Shown here: positions 1-8,677 of the stretch, one piece after another
Numbering within the stretch: the first letter of the stretch is position 1
Layout of the letters: each line of letters opens with the position of its first letter
NCBI RefSeq assembly: GCF_000153125.2
Contig: NZ_CM002299.1
Span: 3,697,238-3,761,237 of the forward strand
DNA length: 64,000 nucleotides
From: Congregibacter litoralis KT71
GTDB lineage: Bacteria; Pseudomonadota; Gammaproteobacteria; Pseudomonadales; Halieaceae
Direction of reading: 5' to 3'
Made by a program: the position numbers and the translations under genes
The notes under the pieces: model-generated
What the model was told of the DNA's origin: nothing
The model's database searches: none
What the model saw: only the letters and a program-made list of their open reading frames with translations

Positions 1-52
1 GTTGAGACTGTGCGAGGGTTTCAAGCGCAACCAATGACGGCCAGGATCTTTT

Positions 53-586
53 ATGAAACGCAACACTACCATTGCACTTTTGTCTCTCTGCCTATTTATA
101 GCCTTTTCAAAAGCTGCTGTTGCCCAGGCCGATATTATTGGGAAGGTTGTCTCTGTGACTGACGGCGATACGATCAAGGTTCTAGACGGCTCCAAAACAG
201 AGCATAAAGTTCGCCTGACGGGCATAGATGCCCCCGAAAGAGGCCAGGCCTTCGGCACCAAATCACGAGATCATCTTTCTTCACTAGTGGCCGGCAAAGA
301 GGTTCGCGTAGAGTCGGACAAAAGCGACCGATATGGCCGAACTCTCGGCAAAGTATGGGTGCAGCCTGTAGATTGCACTCATTGCGGCAAAACACTTGAC
401 GCAAATCATGCGCAACTTTTATCGGGAATGGCTTGGTGGTATCGGTACTACGCAAAGGAGCAGTCGCCCGAAGACCGCGGGCGCTATGAATCCGCTGAAG
501 ATCAGGCAAAAGCCAGGAAGCAAGGGTTGTGGGCTGACTCCCATCCAATCAACCCCTATGACTGGCGAAAGGGAAAGCGCAACTAA
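53..586 (+). CDS. secreted thermonuclease-family (SNase-like) nuclease
   Basis: A 177-residue protein with a cleavable signal peptide (residues 1-25, KAAVAQA end) followed by a staphylococcal-nuclease-type OB fold. The visible SNase signatures are GDGDT-like TDGDTIKV (about 37-44), VRLTGIDAPERGQAFG (53-68) carrying the arginine and glutamate expected at the active site, and DRYGRTLGKVWV (about 92-103) with the second catalytic arginine. A CTHCG pair near 109-113 could form a disulfide. Family members are Ca-dependent nucleases of DNA or RNA; here the product would act in the periplasm or outside the cell. The next gene starts 26 bp downstream on the same strand. Assignment to the SNase family is firm; the substrate is not known. 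Confidence 0.9.
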   Translation: MKRNTTIALLSLCLFIAFSKAAVAQADIIGKVVSVTDGDTIKVLDGSKTEHKVRLTGIDAPERGQAFGTKSRDHLSSLVAGKEVRVESDKSDRYGRTLGKVWVQPVDCTHCGKTLDANHAQLLSGMAWWYRYYAKEQSPEDRGRYESAEDQAKARKQGLWADSHPINPYDWRKGKRN

Positions 587-612
587 CGCCCCAATATCAA
601 GTCGAGTTCTTC

Positions 613-927
613 ATGAAAAAGCATAGTATCGCAGCCCTAACCTTACTCGCTGCATTACTTGCTGCACCAACTGTCTGGGCAGATTCGGCTGAGGGGTTCG
701 ATATATGCCGAGCCAATTCGGACGAGTTTGTCCGCTACGTCAATAAAGCGCTATCCGGAGCAAACATTACCGCCCATGTGGCTGGCACCTCCGTGCCGTT
801 TATCGTTGCTGAAAATACCGCCCTCGTCATAGCCTCACCTGCCGTTGCTGCAGCTTCCGGGTATGCGGTTATAGGAGCAGGTGGTGTTTTCGTTTTTTTG
901 AATGCGTACTGCAACACCCCAGGATAA
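613..927 (+). pseudogene. N-terminal part of a secreted-protein gene split by IS256 copy 1
   Basis: The reading frame starts with a clear signal peptide (KKHSIAALTLLAALLAAPTVWA) and contains a hydrophobic alanine/glycine-rich stretch at about residues 75-97. The last native codons encode YCNTP; the stop at 925-927 lies inside the inserted IS element. The 8-bp duplication CACCCCAG at 915-922 is repeated at 2285-2292, and joining 922 to 2293 restores an open frame to 2489, giving a 168-residue protein. The function of the intact protein is not recognised. It follows the SNase gene by 26 bp, so the two may have been an exported pair. The ribosome binding site is weak. Confidence 0.8.
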
Positions 928-2284
928 CGTAAATTATCTTTCGCACTTTTGAAGAGGGGCGGTGATCCCCCGAGTTGATAAGATTGAGTTGCGATGCTTA
1001 ATCCGACAACAAAGGAAGATCACCACCATGAGCAACAATAGCGAGACAAAGGACTTGGGTAAAGTCGTTCAGATCAATGATGCCAGGATACAGGATCACC
1101 TCGGTGAGCTTGTTCGAGGCACCGTTGAGGAGACGCTGAACGCGATGCTGGACGCAGAGGCAGACGCCATGTGCGGAGCGCAGCGTTATGAGCGCAGCCC
1201 CGACCGGGTCGATACCCGCGCTGGTCACTACGAGCGCACCTTCCACAGCAAAGCCGGCGAAGTGAAGCTGAAGATGCCGAAGCTGCGCAAGCAGACCTTC
1301 GAGACGGCGATCATTGAGCGCTACAAGCGGCGAGAGACTTCTATCGAGGAAGCCCTGATGGAGATGTACCTGGCTGGCGTCTCGGTCCGCCGGGTCGAGG
1401 ATATCACCGAAGCCCTATGGGGCACCCGCGTCAGCTCCGGCACGGTCAGCAAGCTGAACAAAAAGGTCTACAAACATATTGAGACCTGGCGGAATCGGCC
1501 GATTCAGGGTGAATATCCGTACGTCTACCTGGACGGGATCGTATTGAAGCGCAGCTGGGCGGGCGAGGTGCGCAACGTATCTGTACTGGTCGGTATTGGT
1601 GTTGACCAGGATGGCTACCGCCATATTCTCGGCGTTCAGGAAGGTCACAAGGAGGATAAATCGGGCTGGGGAAGCTTTCTTGAACACCTGAAGTCCCGCG
1701 GCCTGAAGGGAGTGCGTATGATCATCTCCGATGCCTGCATGGGGCTCAGTGAATCAGCCGCAGAGTACTTCCCGGAAGCAGACTGGCAACGCTGCACCGT
1801 TCACTTCTATCGAAACGTCTTCAGCCATGTGCCACGGGCGAAGATGCCGCAGGTGTCAGCCATGCTCAAAGCCATTCATGCTCAGGAGAGTCGAGAGGCC
1901 GCGCAGGACAAGGCGGTGAAGGTTGTGGAATCACTCAGAGCCATGCGGCTCCAGAAAGCCGCTGACTTGGTGGAGCGCTGTATTGACGAGACGCTGGGCT
2001 TCTACAGCTACCCTCAGACTCACTGGCTAAAAATCCGCACCAATAACCCGCTGGAGCGCATCATGCGGGAGATACGGCGCCGCACGCGCGTCGTGGGTGC
2101 ATTCCCTGACGGAGAGTCAGCAGTGATGCTGGTCGGCGCTAGGCTGCGGCACATCGCCAGCACCAAATGGGGAACCCGCAAGTACATGTCGATGGACTGG
2201 TTGCGGCAGCAAGATATGGAAACTCAGCAGTCAGCTTGAGGGGCACCGTCCCAAAGAAAAGTGCGAAAAAATATTTACACTACC
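923..2284 (+). mobile_element. IS256-family insertion sequence, copy 1 (1362 bp)
   Basis: The limits come from comparison with the identical copy at 22578-23939 and from an 8-bp target duplication, CACCCCAG, at 915-922 and 2285-2292. The terminal inverted repeats (923-950 and 2257-2284) match at 22 of 28 positions and share GTAAAT and TTTCGCACTTTT blocks. One transposase gene fills the element. An 8-bp duplication and a Mutator-type DDE transposase fit the IS256 family. Identity of the two copies and intact duplications indicate recent activity. Confidence 0.95.
1028..2239 (+). CDS. IS256-family (Mutator-type) transposase, copy 1
   Basis: A 403-residue DDE transposase. The start is put at the ATG at 1028, after an AAGGAAGATC purine stretch, rather than the GTG at 962, because residues before MSNNSETKD look non-coding and lie in the left-end region. 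Catalytic acidic residues are visible in YVYLDGIV, IISDACMGL and TNNPLERIMREIRRR, the last being the typical C-terminal glutamate helix of the IS256 group. The CxxH-type segment WQRCTVHFYRNV is also typical. The protein is identical to the copy at 22683-23894. It mobilises the element through a circular or copy-out intermediate, as known for the family. Confidence 0.95.
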   Translation: MSNNSETKDLGKVVQINDARIQDHLGELVRGTVEETLNAMLDAEADAMCGAQRYERSPDRVDTRAGHYERTFHSKAGEVKLKMPKLRKQTFETAIIERYKRRETSIEEALMEMYLAGVSVRRVEDITEALWGTRVSSGTVSKLNKKVYKHIETWRNRPIQGEYPYVYLDGIVLKRSWAGEVRNVSVLVGIGVDQDGYRHILGVQEGHKEDKSGWGSFLEHLKSRGLKGVRMIISDACMGLSESAAEYFPEADWQRCTVHFYRNVFSHVPRAKMPQVSAMLKAIHAQESREAAQDKAVKVVESLRAMRLQKAADLVERCIDETLGFYSYPQTHWLKIRTNNPLERIMREIRRRTRVVGAFPDGESAVMLVGARLRHIASTKWGTRKYMSMDWLRQQDMETQQSA

Positions 2285-2292
2285 CACCCCAG

Positions 2293-2489
2293 TGGCCATC
2301 GACGTAGGCTCAGCACTTTACGAGTCGGCCGTATCGAAAACCGTAGATGTGATAGAAGTCGGTGATGGGACTTATAAAGTGGCGATCGAGCGAACAGCGG
2401 ATCAAATGGAAGGTGCGAGCACCTATGCAGGCCGTATTCGTCGCTCACTAACTGATCTTTCTTGCGCTTGGGGGAAAACCTGTAGCTAG
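2293..2489 (+). pseudogene. C-terminal part of the IS-split secreted-protein gene
   Basis: This is the continuation of the frame that begins at 613. Read after the duplicated target site it gives VAIDVGSALYESAVSK onward, ending DLSCAWGKTCS, with two cysteines near the C-terminus. The GTG at 2292 could act as a start only by chance, and no ribosome binding site precedes it, because the upstream sequence is the IS end. It is therefore best read as the severed C-terminal 65 residues of a once continuous 168-residue exported protein. No family was recognised. Confidence 0.75.
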
Positions 2490-2522
2490 TCTGGGAATAG
2501 ATCGAGGATTCGGGAATCGACG

Positions 2523-2693
2523 CTAGTGTCTAATACCAACTCCATTGTCCAATGCCATTTGCTGTGTGGCCAAATCGGCAGCGCTCTCGAGACGCTTGTA
2601 CCAATCAGTGTTCCTAAACTCCTGAATGTTGCTCAAGACTTCGAGTGCTTCCCAAAGGTCTTCTGTAAATACTATTGCGGTCCCTTCTGTCAT
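2523..2693 (-). CDS. small hypothetical protein (56 aa)
   Basis: The start is the ATG at 2693, because it is preceded by AAGGAGAGTGAG, a strong ribosome binding site; the longer in-frame reading upstream lacks one. The product begins MTEGTAIVFTEDLWEALEVL and is acidic with a predicted helical middle (EALEVLSNIQEFRNTDWYKR). It contains no known motif that I recognise. It stands alone between the IS-split gene and the OLD nuclease gene, about 310 bp downstream of the latter on the same strand. Function unknown. Confidence 0.55.
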   Translation of the reverse strand: MTEGTAIVFTEDLWEALEVLSNIQEFRNTDWYKRLESAADLATQQMALDNGVGIRH

Positions 2694-3004
2694 CTCACTC
2701 TCCTTGTTCGAGCATCCTAAAGGCCTCCAATCAGAACGTCGAATATCTATCGATGGAACTCTAAAAGCACCGAGATCCGACGTGATCATACTAACGGTCT
2801 CGCGACCCGCTTAAAAATGCCGGTAAAAAAAACTTAAGAATCCCAAAATCACTGCGAACATCTGACGTCCTCCGCCTTATCCGGATCGCGATAGATTTAA
2901 GAAGATGACGCACTTTTGTGAGGATAAGTCATGATAAACATGGCACCGAAGAAAGGATTGATCGGGTCCTCGTAAGCACCCTGCCTCTTTGGATAAATAG
3001 CCTT
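2694..3004. other. intergenic stretch without recognised features
   Basis: About 310 bp of AT-rich sequence between the small minus-strand gene and the OLD-family gene. Short open frames on the plus strand overlap the small gene and have no ribosome binding sites. I see no repeat, tRNA or convincing hairpin terminator. Confidence 0.5.
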
Positions 3005-4858
3005 TCATAATCTGGCTATCTTCAATATTTGTTTTACCGCCAAGTTGATGTCTGTCCTGCTGAACCCCCCGTTTGAATCTACAGCATCAACCACGTCAAC
3101 TAAAATTTCAGGGGCACTCGATAAACTGTGGAGACTGTTTACAACAGCTCTTTCATAGCCAGGAGAACCCGGTAGCGCATTAAGTTTGTTAAACCGCCTA
3201 AGAATAGGATCAATAACTGGCAGATTTCCGTTGTTTCTCCCGACCAGTGTGTACTCCAAGTCTGGCCTTATCAACCATATGCCTCTAGCGCTTAAAATCT
3301 GTCGAATAACTTGTATCCTTCCATTACGTATCGCCGATTTTAGTGCTGCTGCGCTTCGACCCGATATTTTATGCACTCTCTCCATCATGTCTTGCAACGT
3401 GGAGTTGTCGTAAAACTCGGATTTCGGAATTCCGTCCTCAAGTTCCTTCTTTATTAACTCAAACTGGGTTCTTGCTTTTCGACCCCGCTTTTGATGAGTG
3501 TCAATATCCGCGAGGATATTATCGATTGCATCTAGAGCATCAACAACTTCGGGGAAACCCATCCCTCCTAGGGTAATTGGCACAGAGCTTGTAGTGAGAG
3601 CCGCATCAAAATCGAAAATCGCAATCCACTTTACGCCAAGTTTCTGCAATATTTCAGCAATGTCTACGATGTTTTCTTTTCCAGTTGCAGGCACTAACAA
3701 CAAGTCCATTTGGTCTGATGATTTCCCTGATCTAATCTCAATCAAACGCCCAACTACAATTGCATCTGTCCCGCCCTCGACTATGACAACCAGTTTGGAG
3801 AACAGAGCCTCTGTCACCCTAAGGCCGTACTTTAATAAACGGTGATTTAACTGTGTTTGAGAAAGGCCAGACAAATTCGAATCGGCAACTTTGGTTCCTG
3901 TATTGTTATCAATCTTGAGATGGAGCGCTTTTTCCAGTCCAAGTTGGCTCAGCAGAATAGGTGAATGCGTGGAAACAACCACTTGAGAACTGATTGATAT
4001 TTGATCCAGTTGCGAGCCAATTGCCCGAATAGTGGGCGGGTGCAGATGCGCATCAGGTTCTTCGAAAAGATAAGTTGTTTGACCTGGTGAGTTTTCGCCA
4101 AACTGTTTGTAAAGGTTAATAATTACAGCGCTCTGATGCCCTGTCCCCAGATACTCCATTGGTAACGTATTTCTGGAGCTGTCTTTGATTTGCAGTTTCA
4201 GGTTGTCGTAGAGATCGTCCAATTCGATCTCTGCGGTGCTTAGCTCTATTGCCCGAGCGTTGAGTATATTTTGCACAACCGCCTTTTGCTCCCCAAGTAT
4301 TAATGCGGCCTTCTTCGATAGAGTCGTTTTAATATCCGTAAGGTGCCTGGTTAGCTCTCTACCACCGCGGGCGGTTTGTATCGTTTTTTTAAAGAGCTCC
4401 AAAAATGGCCGTAAGCCATCATTTTCTAAATCTCTTATCGTAGGTATGTATACGATGGAGAATTTTTCGGAAAGTTTTTTGAAGGACTCGTCATCTAGCT
4501 CAATGCGTCCTAGTTTGCGAGTGACATTCCCGCTTTTTGTCAGCTTAAACTTGTATACGATCGGCTTGACTTTGGTCTCTTGCGCGATTGCTAAAACCGA
4601 TATCGGTGCGTCCGAAAACCATAGTTCCACCTGAATAGAAGCGGAACTATTTAGCTTGGATTTAGTTATGTTATCTCTAACGAATTGCCCAACGACCCTT
4701 TTATCTAATGAAATATCACTGAAAGCGAGAGTAATCGCTTTCAGAATATTGGATTTCCCTGAACCATTTGGCCCACATAGCATGGTCAGGCTATCAAGCC
4801 TTGTATTCAGTGACTCAATAGATCTGTAGTTCTTTATCTTCAGATTTGTTATTCGCAT
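3005..4858 (-). CDS. OLD-family ATPase with C-terminal TOPRIM nuclease domain
   Basis: A 617-residue protein of the overcoming-lysogenisation-defect (OLD) family. The N-terminal ABC/SMC-like ATPase starts with KIKNYRSIESL and the Walker A GPNGSGKSN (about 29-37). A later YLFEEPDAHLHP and VVSTHSPILLS give the Walker B and the histidine switch. The C-terminal half has TOPRIM motifs: VIVEGGTDA (about 356-364) with the conserved glutamate, and IFDFDAA (about 411-417) with the metal-binding aspartates. Known OLD proteins, including Gabija GajA, are ATP-regulated DNA nickases or nucleases in phage defence. No UvrD-like helicase (GajB) lies next to it, so it looks like a stand-alone class of OLD nuclease. 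The AT-rich composition matches the island. Confidence 0.9.
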   Translation of the reverse strand: MRITNLKIKNYRSIESLNTRLDSLTMLCGPNGSGKSNILKAITLAFSDISLDKRVVGQFVRDNITKSKLNSSASIQVELWFSDAPISVLAIAQETKVKPIVYKFKLTKSGNVTRKLGRIELDDESFKKLSEKFSIVYIPTIRDLENDGLRPFLELFKKTIQTARGGRELTRHLTDIKTTLSKKAALILGEQKAVVQNILNARAIELSTAEIELDDLYDNLKLQIKDSSRNTLPMEYLGTGHQSAVIINLYKQFGENSPGQTTYLFEEPDAHLHPPTIRAIGSQLDQISISSQVVVSTHSPILLSQLGLEKALHLKIDNNTGTKVADSNLSGLSQTQLNHRLLKYGLRVTEALFSKLVVIVEGGTDAIVVGRLIEIRSGKSSDQMDLLLVPATGKENIVDIAEILQKLGVKWIAIFDFDAALTTSSVPITLGGMGFPEVVDALDAIDNILADIDTHQKRGRKARTQFELIKKELEDGIPKSEFYDNSTLQDMMERVHKISGRSAAALKSAIRNGRIQVIRQILSARGIWLIRPDLEYTLVGRNNGNLPVIDPILRRFNKLNALPGSPGYERAVVNSLHSLSSAPEILVDVVDAVDSNGGFSRTDINLAVKQILKIARL

Positions 4859-5127
4859 GTGATTTAGAAGGCAACTCCGTTTTCGGATGACTCAATAAGC
4901 ACGTCTTGAACAGGAGACCGTAAAGCAACGTTGCCGCACCAATATCCGCATGCACAAGGAGCCGCCCCAGCGACCTCAATTCTTGGGCTATATTTTCACT
5001 AATAGCACCACTGATGCAACGTCAGGGTCTTTCTGGCGGTAAATCGAAACTTCTTCATACAGACGCCGCTGCTCGTGACTTCATGATAAAAACCTCTACT
5101 CAAAACCTCGATTGCTTTTTTGGGTGT

Positions 5128-5138
5128 GGGGGGGGGGG
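5128..5138. repeat. G11 homopolymer just downstream of the DUF262 gene
   Basis: Eleven consecutive G residues lie two bases outside the stop codon (5140-5142) of the minus-strand DUF262-DUF1524 gene. On the transcript this is a run of C. It is outside the coding frame, so length variation would not shift the protein. The surrounding 4859-5139 interval has no other recognised feature. Confidence 0.9.
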
Positions 5139-5139
5139 A

Positions 5140-7686
5140 TTACATGCTAACGCCAAGCCAATTGCCGGCCTCGGTACTGACCGGCGATTCCAGCCAGCCC
5201 TGCATCTGACTATGCAGCCAGAAAAGCCTGCTATCACAGAACGCGCTGTAGAGCCCAAGCGCGTCAGTCTGATTGTCACGCCACGATTCGGCACTCATGA
5301 TTTCTCGTAGATCTTCGTAAAGCTCAAGCACATCGCTAGAACTACTGCCCTCAACTGTTTTGGCAAGAAAGCCACGCGCCTGCAGATTCTCGGCGTCCGT
5401 TTCCCTATCCATGACTGCCCATCTATCAGAGAGTGCATCCAAGCCATTCTGACGGCGACTCAACCAGGTCAAATTTCCAATTGCGTTAGACGCGGAAGCC
5501 GTAGACCTTGAGCCACCTTTTCCTACAACCTGTCGAGCAACTGCAAACGGCACAATGTGCTGTTTTTCTGGGTACAGGCTAGCTCTCAAGTCTCCGCTCC
5601 AGCTTTTCAGCAACTCCTCCCTTCGATCGGACGCCGTCGCGGGGGGCACTCCACACGCCGCGCTAGACTGAATGTAGCCTTCGGACTGGGCATGCCAAGA
5701 AAATTCTCGAGCACGCCCTCGTCGCTCTATGGCGTAAACCCACCCCACCGCCGGATGCTGTAGTGATCTGGCGCTGTTGATTTCGCGCCAGAAAGAATCA
5801 AGTGCCAGTTGATTTAAGATGTCGACAAGTGTTTTGCCCTCTAATTCTTTGGCGCCTATGTCTACCTGCTCATGACCAGAAGAACGTGAACCGCCCCAGA
5901 TTTTTATCAAGCATTTTTGATACCTCTGGAAAGCATCGCGCAGAGCAGCATCGATACCTGAAGCATGGGGACCCCAGTCGCCAATAGGCGCGGCACGCTC
6001 CCGTGCGCGCTCCTCATCAATACCATGCACTTCGACAATCAATTGCTCCAGATCAGGCTGATCAATATAGGGGCCTAACATAGTCCAATGCAGCAACTGT
6101 CCGACGGCTTCAAGAAATGAACAGTCTTCTGACAGCCTTTTCAGATGAGTCGCAGGAATACGATAAAAAAGGTCAATGAGAGGCAGGAGGAACCGTGGAG
6201 CTGGTCTCGCCATTCGGTGGTCGAATCCTAGGTGCTCGGATAATGCACGGTCAAGAAGAAGCAGCGCCGCCGAAGTCTTCGCAGCCGCCTCCTGAATCAG
6301 CTCGGCGGGGTCGTCGTAGTCCGGCTTCGCCCAGGTTGCCTTACCGGTCTCTGATTCTCGTGGACCAACTCGATCCAGCCGGTAAACGAACGTTTCCTTG
6401 TCGATCGGCGAGGTACCTAGCCATTTGCGACAGTAATCTCCCAAAAGTGCCAGAGCGGTGTAGCGAGTCAATGTTGCCATCCACAACCCGAATCCCATCT
6501 GCTTTTCGGAGTCGTGCGTCAACAGAGCCCTTTGATCCGGATGTTCCTCCCCTCCGTCTCTGTCCTTTGAAAATTTAGCCAGGTCATCCAGAAGATTGGG
6601 GCGCGCCCGGGAAAGCACCGCGAGAGCTCGCTCTTCGGCGCGCACTCGTATCCCTGCACGATTAATTCGGACGTAGGCATCAATCGCCACACTCACATTA
6701 CTCGGCGGGAGCCATCCAACCGCAAAGCGATTGCCTGTGAACATTCCACGGAACCGCATAAACACGGAAAGCCATTCGGGCTCAAACAGTCCCGTGAGCA
6801 AATCGATCATTTCTCGGACTAACCATTCATCTCTGCGAGAAAAGACATCGGCCCAACGCAATGGCGATGATGACTTTCCGGCCTCTACTCCACCGTCGAA
6901 AGCATGACCGGTAACGAAGTGAGGCCCCCATGGCAGCAACTCGTCCAACACTGGTAGCGAGTCAACAGAGAATCTTCGTAACGCAGATAAGGCTCGGATT
7001 TTTTCGTCACCCGGGCTAAGTACGCTCGAAGGAGAGAGCAAGGCCGCAAGTGGAATTGATCCCAAGGGACTAGGCGGTACGGGCCGACTTTGGCCCTTCG
7101 AGTCAATGCGGGTGCGCGCCAGAGGCGTAAGTCTCCTAAAAACCGACCCACGCCGAATGTTTTGAGCCTCACTGTGACGCCCAAAGTATGGCCGCTCCTT
7201 GTCAAACTCGCGCAACGCTGGAAGAACAGCCAGCCATATACCCGTAGGCTCTTCGACACTGATCTCATCGTTAGATCCCCGACTAGTATGGTCAGGCATT
7301 TCGGGTCCTATTGACCGCAAAGCCTCTAGGTCCGCAAGACGGGTGAGTACCATGCCCTCTGCTACATAAGAAGATGCGATAATTTGCTGGAACGTATCCA
7401 GCAATGCGCGCGTACGTTGCTGGCCATCCACAAGCCACATAGGTTGCTTTTCCAACGCGAACTCTCTGATTGGGACGCCATGACTGCGAGGGTCTTCCGA
7501 AACCTCGTCTGGCACCCACAACACAAACGAACCGCAGGGAGACTGCTCATAAACCGACTCCAAAAGAGCAGTGCGATTGCCCGCGCTCCAGACAGCACCT
7601 CGCTGAAAATTGGGCACGCCCAGCTGATCTGACCGGCGAACGACGTCAGCCCACGACCACCAACTAGGTTCGATATCGAGACTCAT
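5140..7686 (-). CDS. single-chain DUF262-DUF1524 (GmrSD-like) type IV restriction protein
   Basis: An 848-residue protein. The N-terminus is a DUF262 (ParB/GmrS-like) domain: PNFQRGAVW (about 25-33) and the signature WLVDGQQRTRALLD (about 82-95), whose DGQQR motif is tied to nucleotide hydrolysis. A long variable middle follows. The C-terminus has a DUF1524 HNH-type nuclease signature: KQHIVPF (about 709-715) and NLTWLSRRQNGLDALSDRW (about 737-755), the His and Asn expected of the beta-beta-alpha-metal fold. In the family, GmrS/GmrD fusions cut DNA with modified (glucosylated hydroxymethyl) cytosine from phages. It lies 281 bp upstream of the OLD gene on the same strand. The domain call is firm; modification specificity cannot be read. 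Confidence 0.9.
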   Translation of the reverse strand: MSLDIEPSWWSWADVVRRSDQLGVPNFQRGAVWSAGNRTALLESVYEQSPCGSFVLWVPDEVSEDPRSHGVPIREFALEKQPMWLVDGQQRTRALLDTFQQIIASSYVAEGMVLTRLADLEALRSIGPEMPDHTSRGSNDEISVEEPTGIWLAVLPALREFDKERPYFGRHSEAQNIRRGSVFRRLTPLARTRIDSKGQSRPVPPSPLGSIPLAALLSPSSVLSPGDEKIRALSALRRFSVDSLPVLDELLPWGPHFVTGHAFDGGVEAGKSSSPLRWADVFSRRDEWLVREMIDLLTGLFEPEWLSVFMRFRGMFTGNRFAVGWLPPSNVSVAIDAYVRINRAGIRVRAEERALAVLSRARPNLLDDLAKFSKDRDGGEEHPDQRALLTHDSEKQMGFGLWMATLTRYTALALLGDYCRKWLGTSPIDKETFVYRLDRVGPRESETGKATWAKPDYDDPAELIQEAAAKTSAALLLLDRALSEHLGFDHRMARPAPRFLLPLIDLFYRIPATHLKRLSEDCSFLEAVGQLLHWTMLGPYIDQPDLEQLIVEVHGIDEERARERAAPIGDWGPHASGIDAALRDAFQRYQKCLIKIWGGSRSSGHEQVDIGAKELEGKTLVDILNQLALDSFWREINSARSLQHPAVGWVYAIERRGRAREFSWHAQSEGYIQSSAACGVPPATASDRREELLKSWSGDLRASLYPEKQHIVPFAVARQVVGKGGSRSTASASNAIGNLTWLSRRQNGLDALSDRWAVMDRETDAENLQARGFLAKTVEGSSSSDVLELYEDLREIMSAESWRDNQTDALGLYSAFCDSRLFWLHSQMQGWLESPVSTEAGNWLGVSM

Positions 7687-7794
7687 AGCGCCTCACTGCC
7701 AGTCGGCTGTATGTGTGAAACTCATTGATCCCCTCACCGACGCAACATCGGAATGACACTTTGATTTGTCTCGCGCAAGAAGCGCTCAGAACCA

Positions 7795-8079
7795 CTAGGT
7801 TGGCTTTACGTGTAGGTACATCCCAGACTCCACATTCCCGACCACCATCGCCTTGCCTTCCGTAGGGTCAACAAAACCCGAAGGAAACGCGGCACACTGA
7901 TTATTGGCCACGGTGATGGCCAAATCATCCAGCGTGTCACACAAATGCACCGAGCGATCACACTTACTACAGTATTTTTCGACCGAGCTATCGGTAACTA
8001 TGAGCGAATCCCATGTTTGCTCGCACTTAAACCCCCAAGAACAATTTCTTAATTCGTACTCTGCATTTGATTTTCTCAT
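7795..8079 (-). CDS. small zinc-ribbon-like protein (94 aa)
   Basis: The start is the ATG at 8079, preceded by a GGGGG purine-rich stretch; the longer frame overlaps the phosphatase gene. The product begins MRKSNAEYELRNCSWGFKCEQTW and carries four well-spaced cysteines: C..W...C..TWDSL, then KYCSKCDRSVHLC. The pattern W(x)nC..W..L..T...KYC..C...V..C resembles a small family of zinc-ribbon-like proteins of unknown role, often ending in a C-A-x-P turn as here (QCAAFPSGF). It is the last gene of the ADP-ribosylglycohydrolase operon, 19 bp after the phosphatase stop. It could be an adaptor or a nucleic-acid-binding partner; this is inference. Confidence 0.75.
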   Translation of the reverse strand: MRKSNAEYELRNCSWGFKCEQTWDSLIVTDSSVEKYCSKCDRSVHLCDTLDDLAITVANNQCAAFPSGFVDPTEGKAMVVGNVESGMYLHVKPT

Positions 8080-8098
8080 CGAGCCCCCAATACAACCT

Positions 8099-8677
8099 TC
8101 AATCATGTGCAATCGTAGTAAATCGATCCCAGACTTTATCAAGGACATAGCGTTTTTGCTCGGTTGTTTCTATCGCCCCTGGCCGCGCCGAACGCACCCG
8201 TTTTATTGCCACATCGGGTGACAGTCCGAGGTCGACAAGAATGCGTGCCGCGACTAAACCTGTTCTGCCTAAACCGCCCCGGCAGTGAATGACAAGATTT
8301 TCTTCAGCGCTCAATAAATTAACCATCTGCCACCAGGATTCATGCCAAATCATCTCAAATTCTTTCGTTGGTATCGAAACATCAACAATCGGCATATGCC
8401 ACCAGCTCAGACTATGAGCATTAGAACGCCCCCCAAGGTCCGGCACGCCCAGAGAAACCAGTTCATCGGTTTCCATCAATGTGATCAACCCGCATGCGCC
8501 CCAGTCGCAGATCGCCTGCAAGTCTTGATCAAGGTCGCGAGCCCAGGCGCCGGTCATGGCATTGGGGTCACACTTTCCCGGGCAGAACGTGAGCCCGAGC
8601 CTTCCGCCTATGGGGGTTTGCACAGCCGCGATGACTAATGGATCACTCAGACTCGATCTAGCAGACAGACGCGTCAT
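8099..8677 (-). CDS. dual-specificity-type (CDKN3-like) protein phosphatase
   Basis: A 192-residue cysteine phosphatase. The catalytic P-loop HCRGGLGRTG (about 130-139) has the Cys-x5-Arg-Thr signature of tyrosine and dual-specificity phosphatases. Upstream, TLMETDEL and a WWHMPIVD segment match the general-acid region of CDKN3-like enzymes. The protein lacks a signal peptide and should be cytoplasmic. It overlaps the upstream ADP-ribosylglycohydrolase gene by four bases (8674-8677), so translation is coupled. The phosphatase of ADP-ribosylglycohydrolase/ARPP neighbourhoods is described as a Rhodanese-Phosphatase superfamily member, which this fits. The substrate may be a phosphorylated ADP-ribose product or a protein; the sequence does not decide. 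Confidence 0.85.
   Translation of the reverse strand: MTRLSARSSLSDPLVIAAVQTPIGGRLGLTFCPGKCDPNAMTGAWARDLDQDLQAICDWGACGLITLMETDELVSLGVPDLGGRSNAHSLSWWHMPIVDVSIPTKEFEMIWHESWWQMVNLLSAEENLVIHCRGGLGRTGLVAARILVDLGLSPDVAIKRVRSARPGAIETTEQKRYVLDKVWDRFTTIAHD

Noticed and set aside
962..1027. GTG at 962 (and 22617) as the start of the IS256 transposase
   Set aside because: The extra 22 residues overlap the element's end region and lack a ribosome binding site; the ATG at 1028 has one.
3005..4858. Gabija system
   Set aside because: The ATPase/TOPRIM protein fits GajA-like OLD nucleases, but no UvrD-like GajB helicase is adjacent on either side.
5014..5310. Plus-strand frame at the 3' end of the DUF262 gene
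   Set aside because: It is mostly the reverse strand of the DUF262 gene and runs through the G11 tract.
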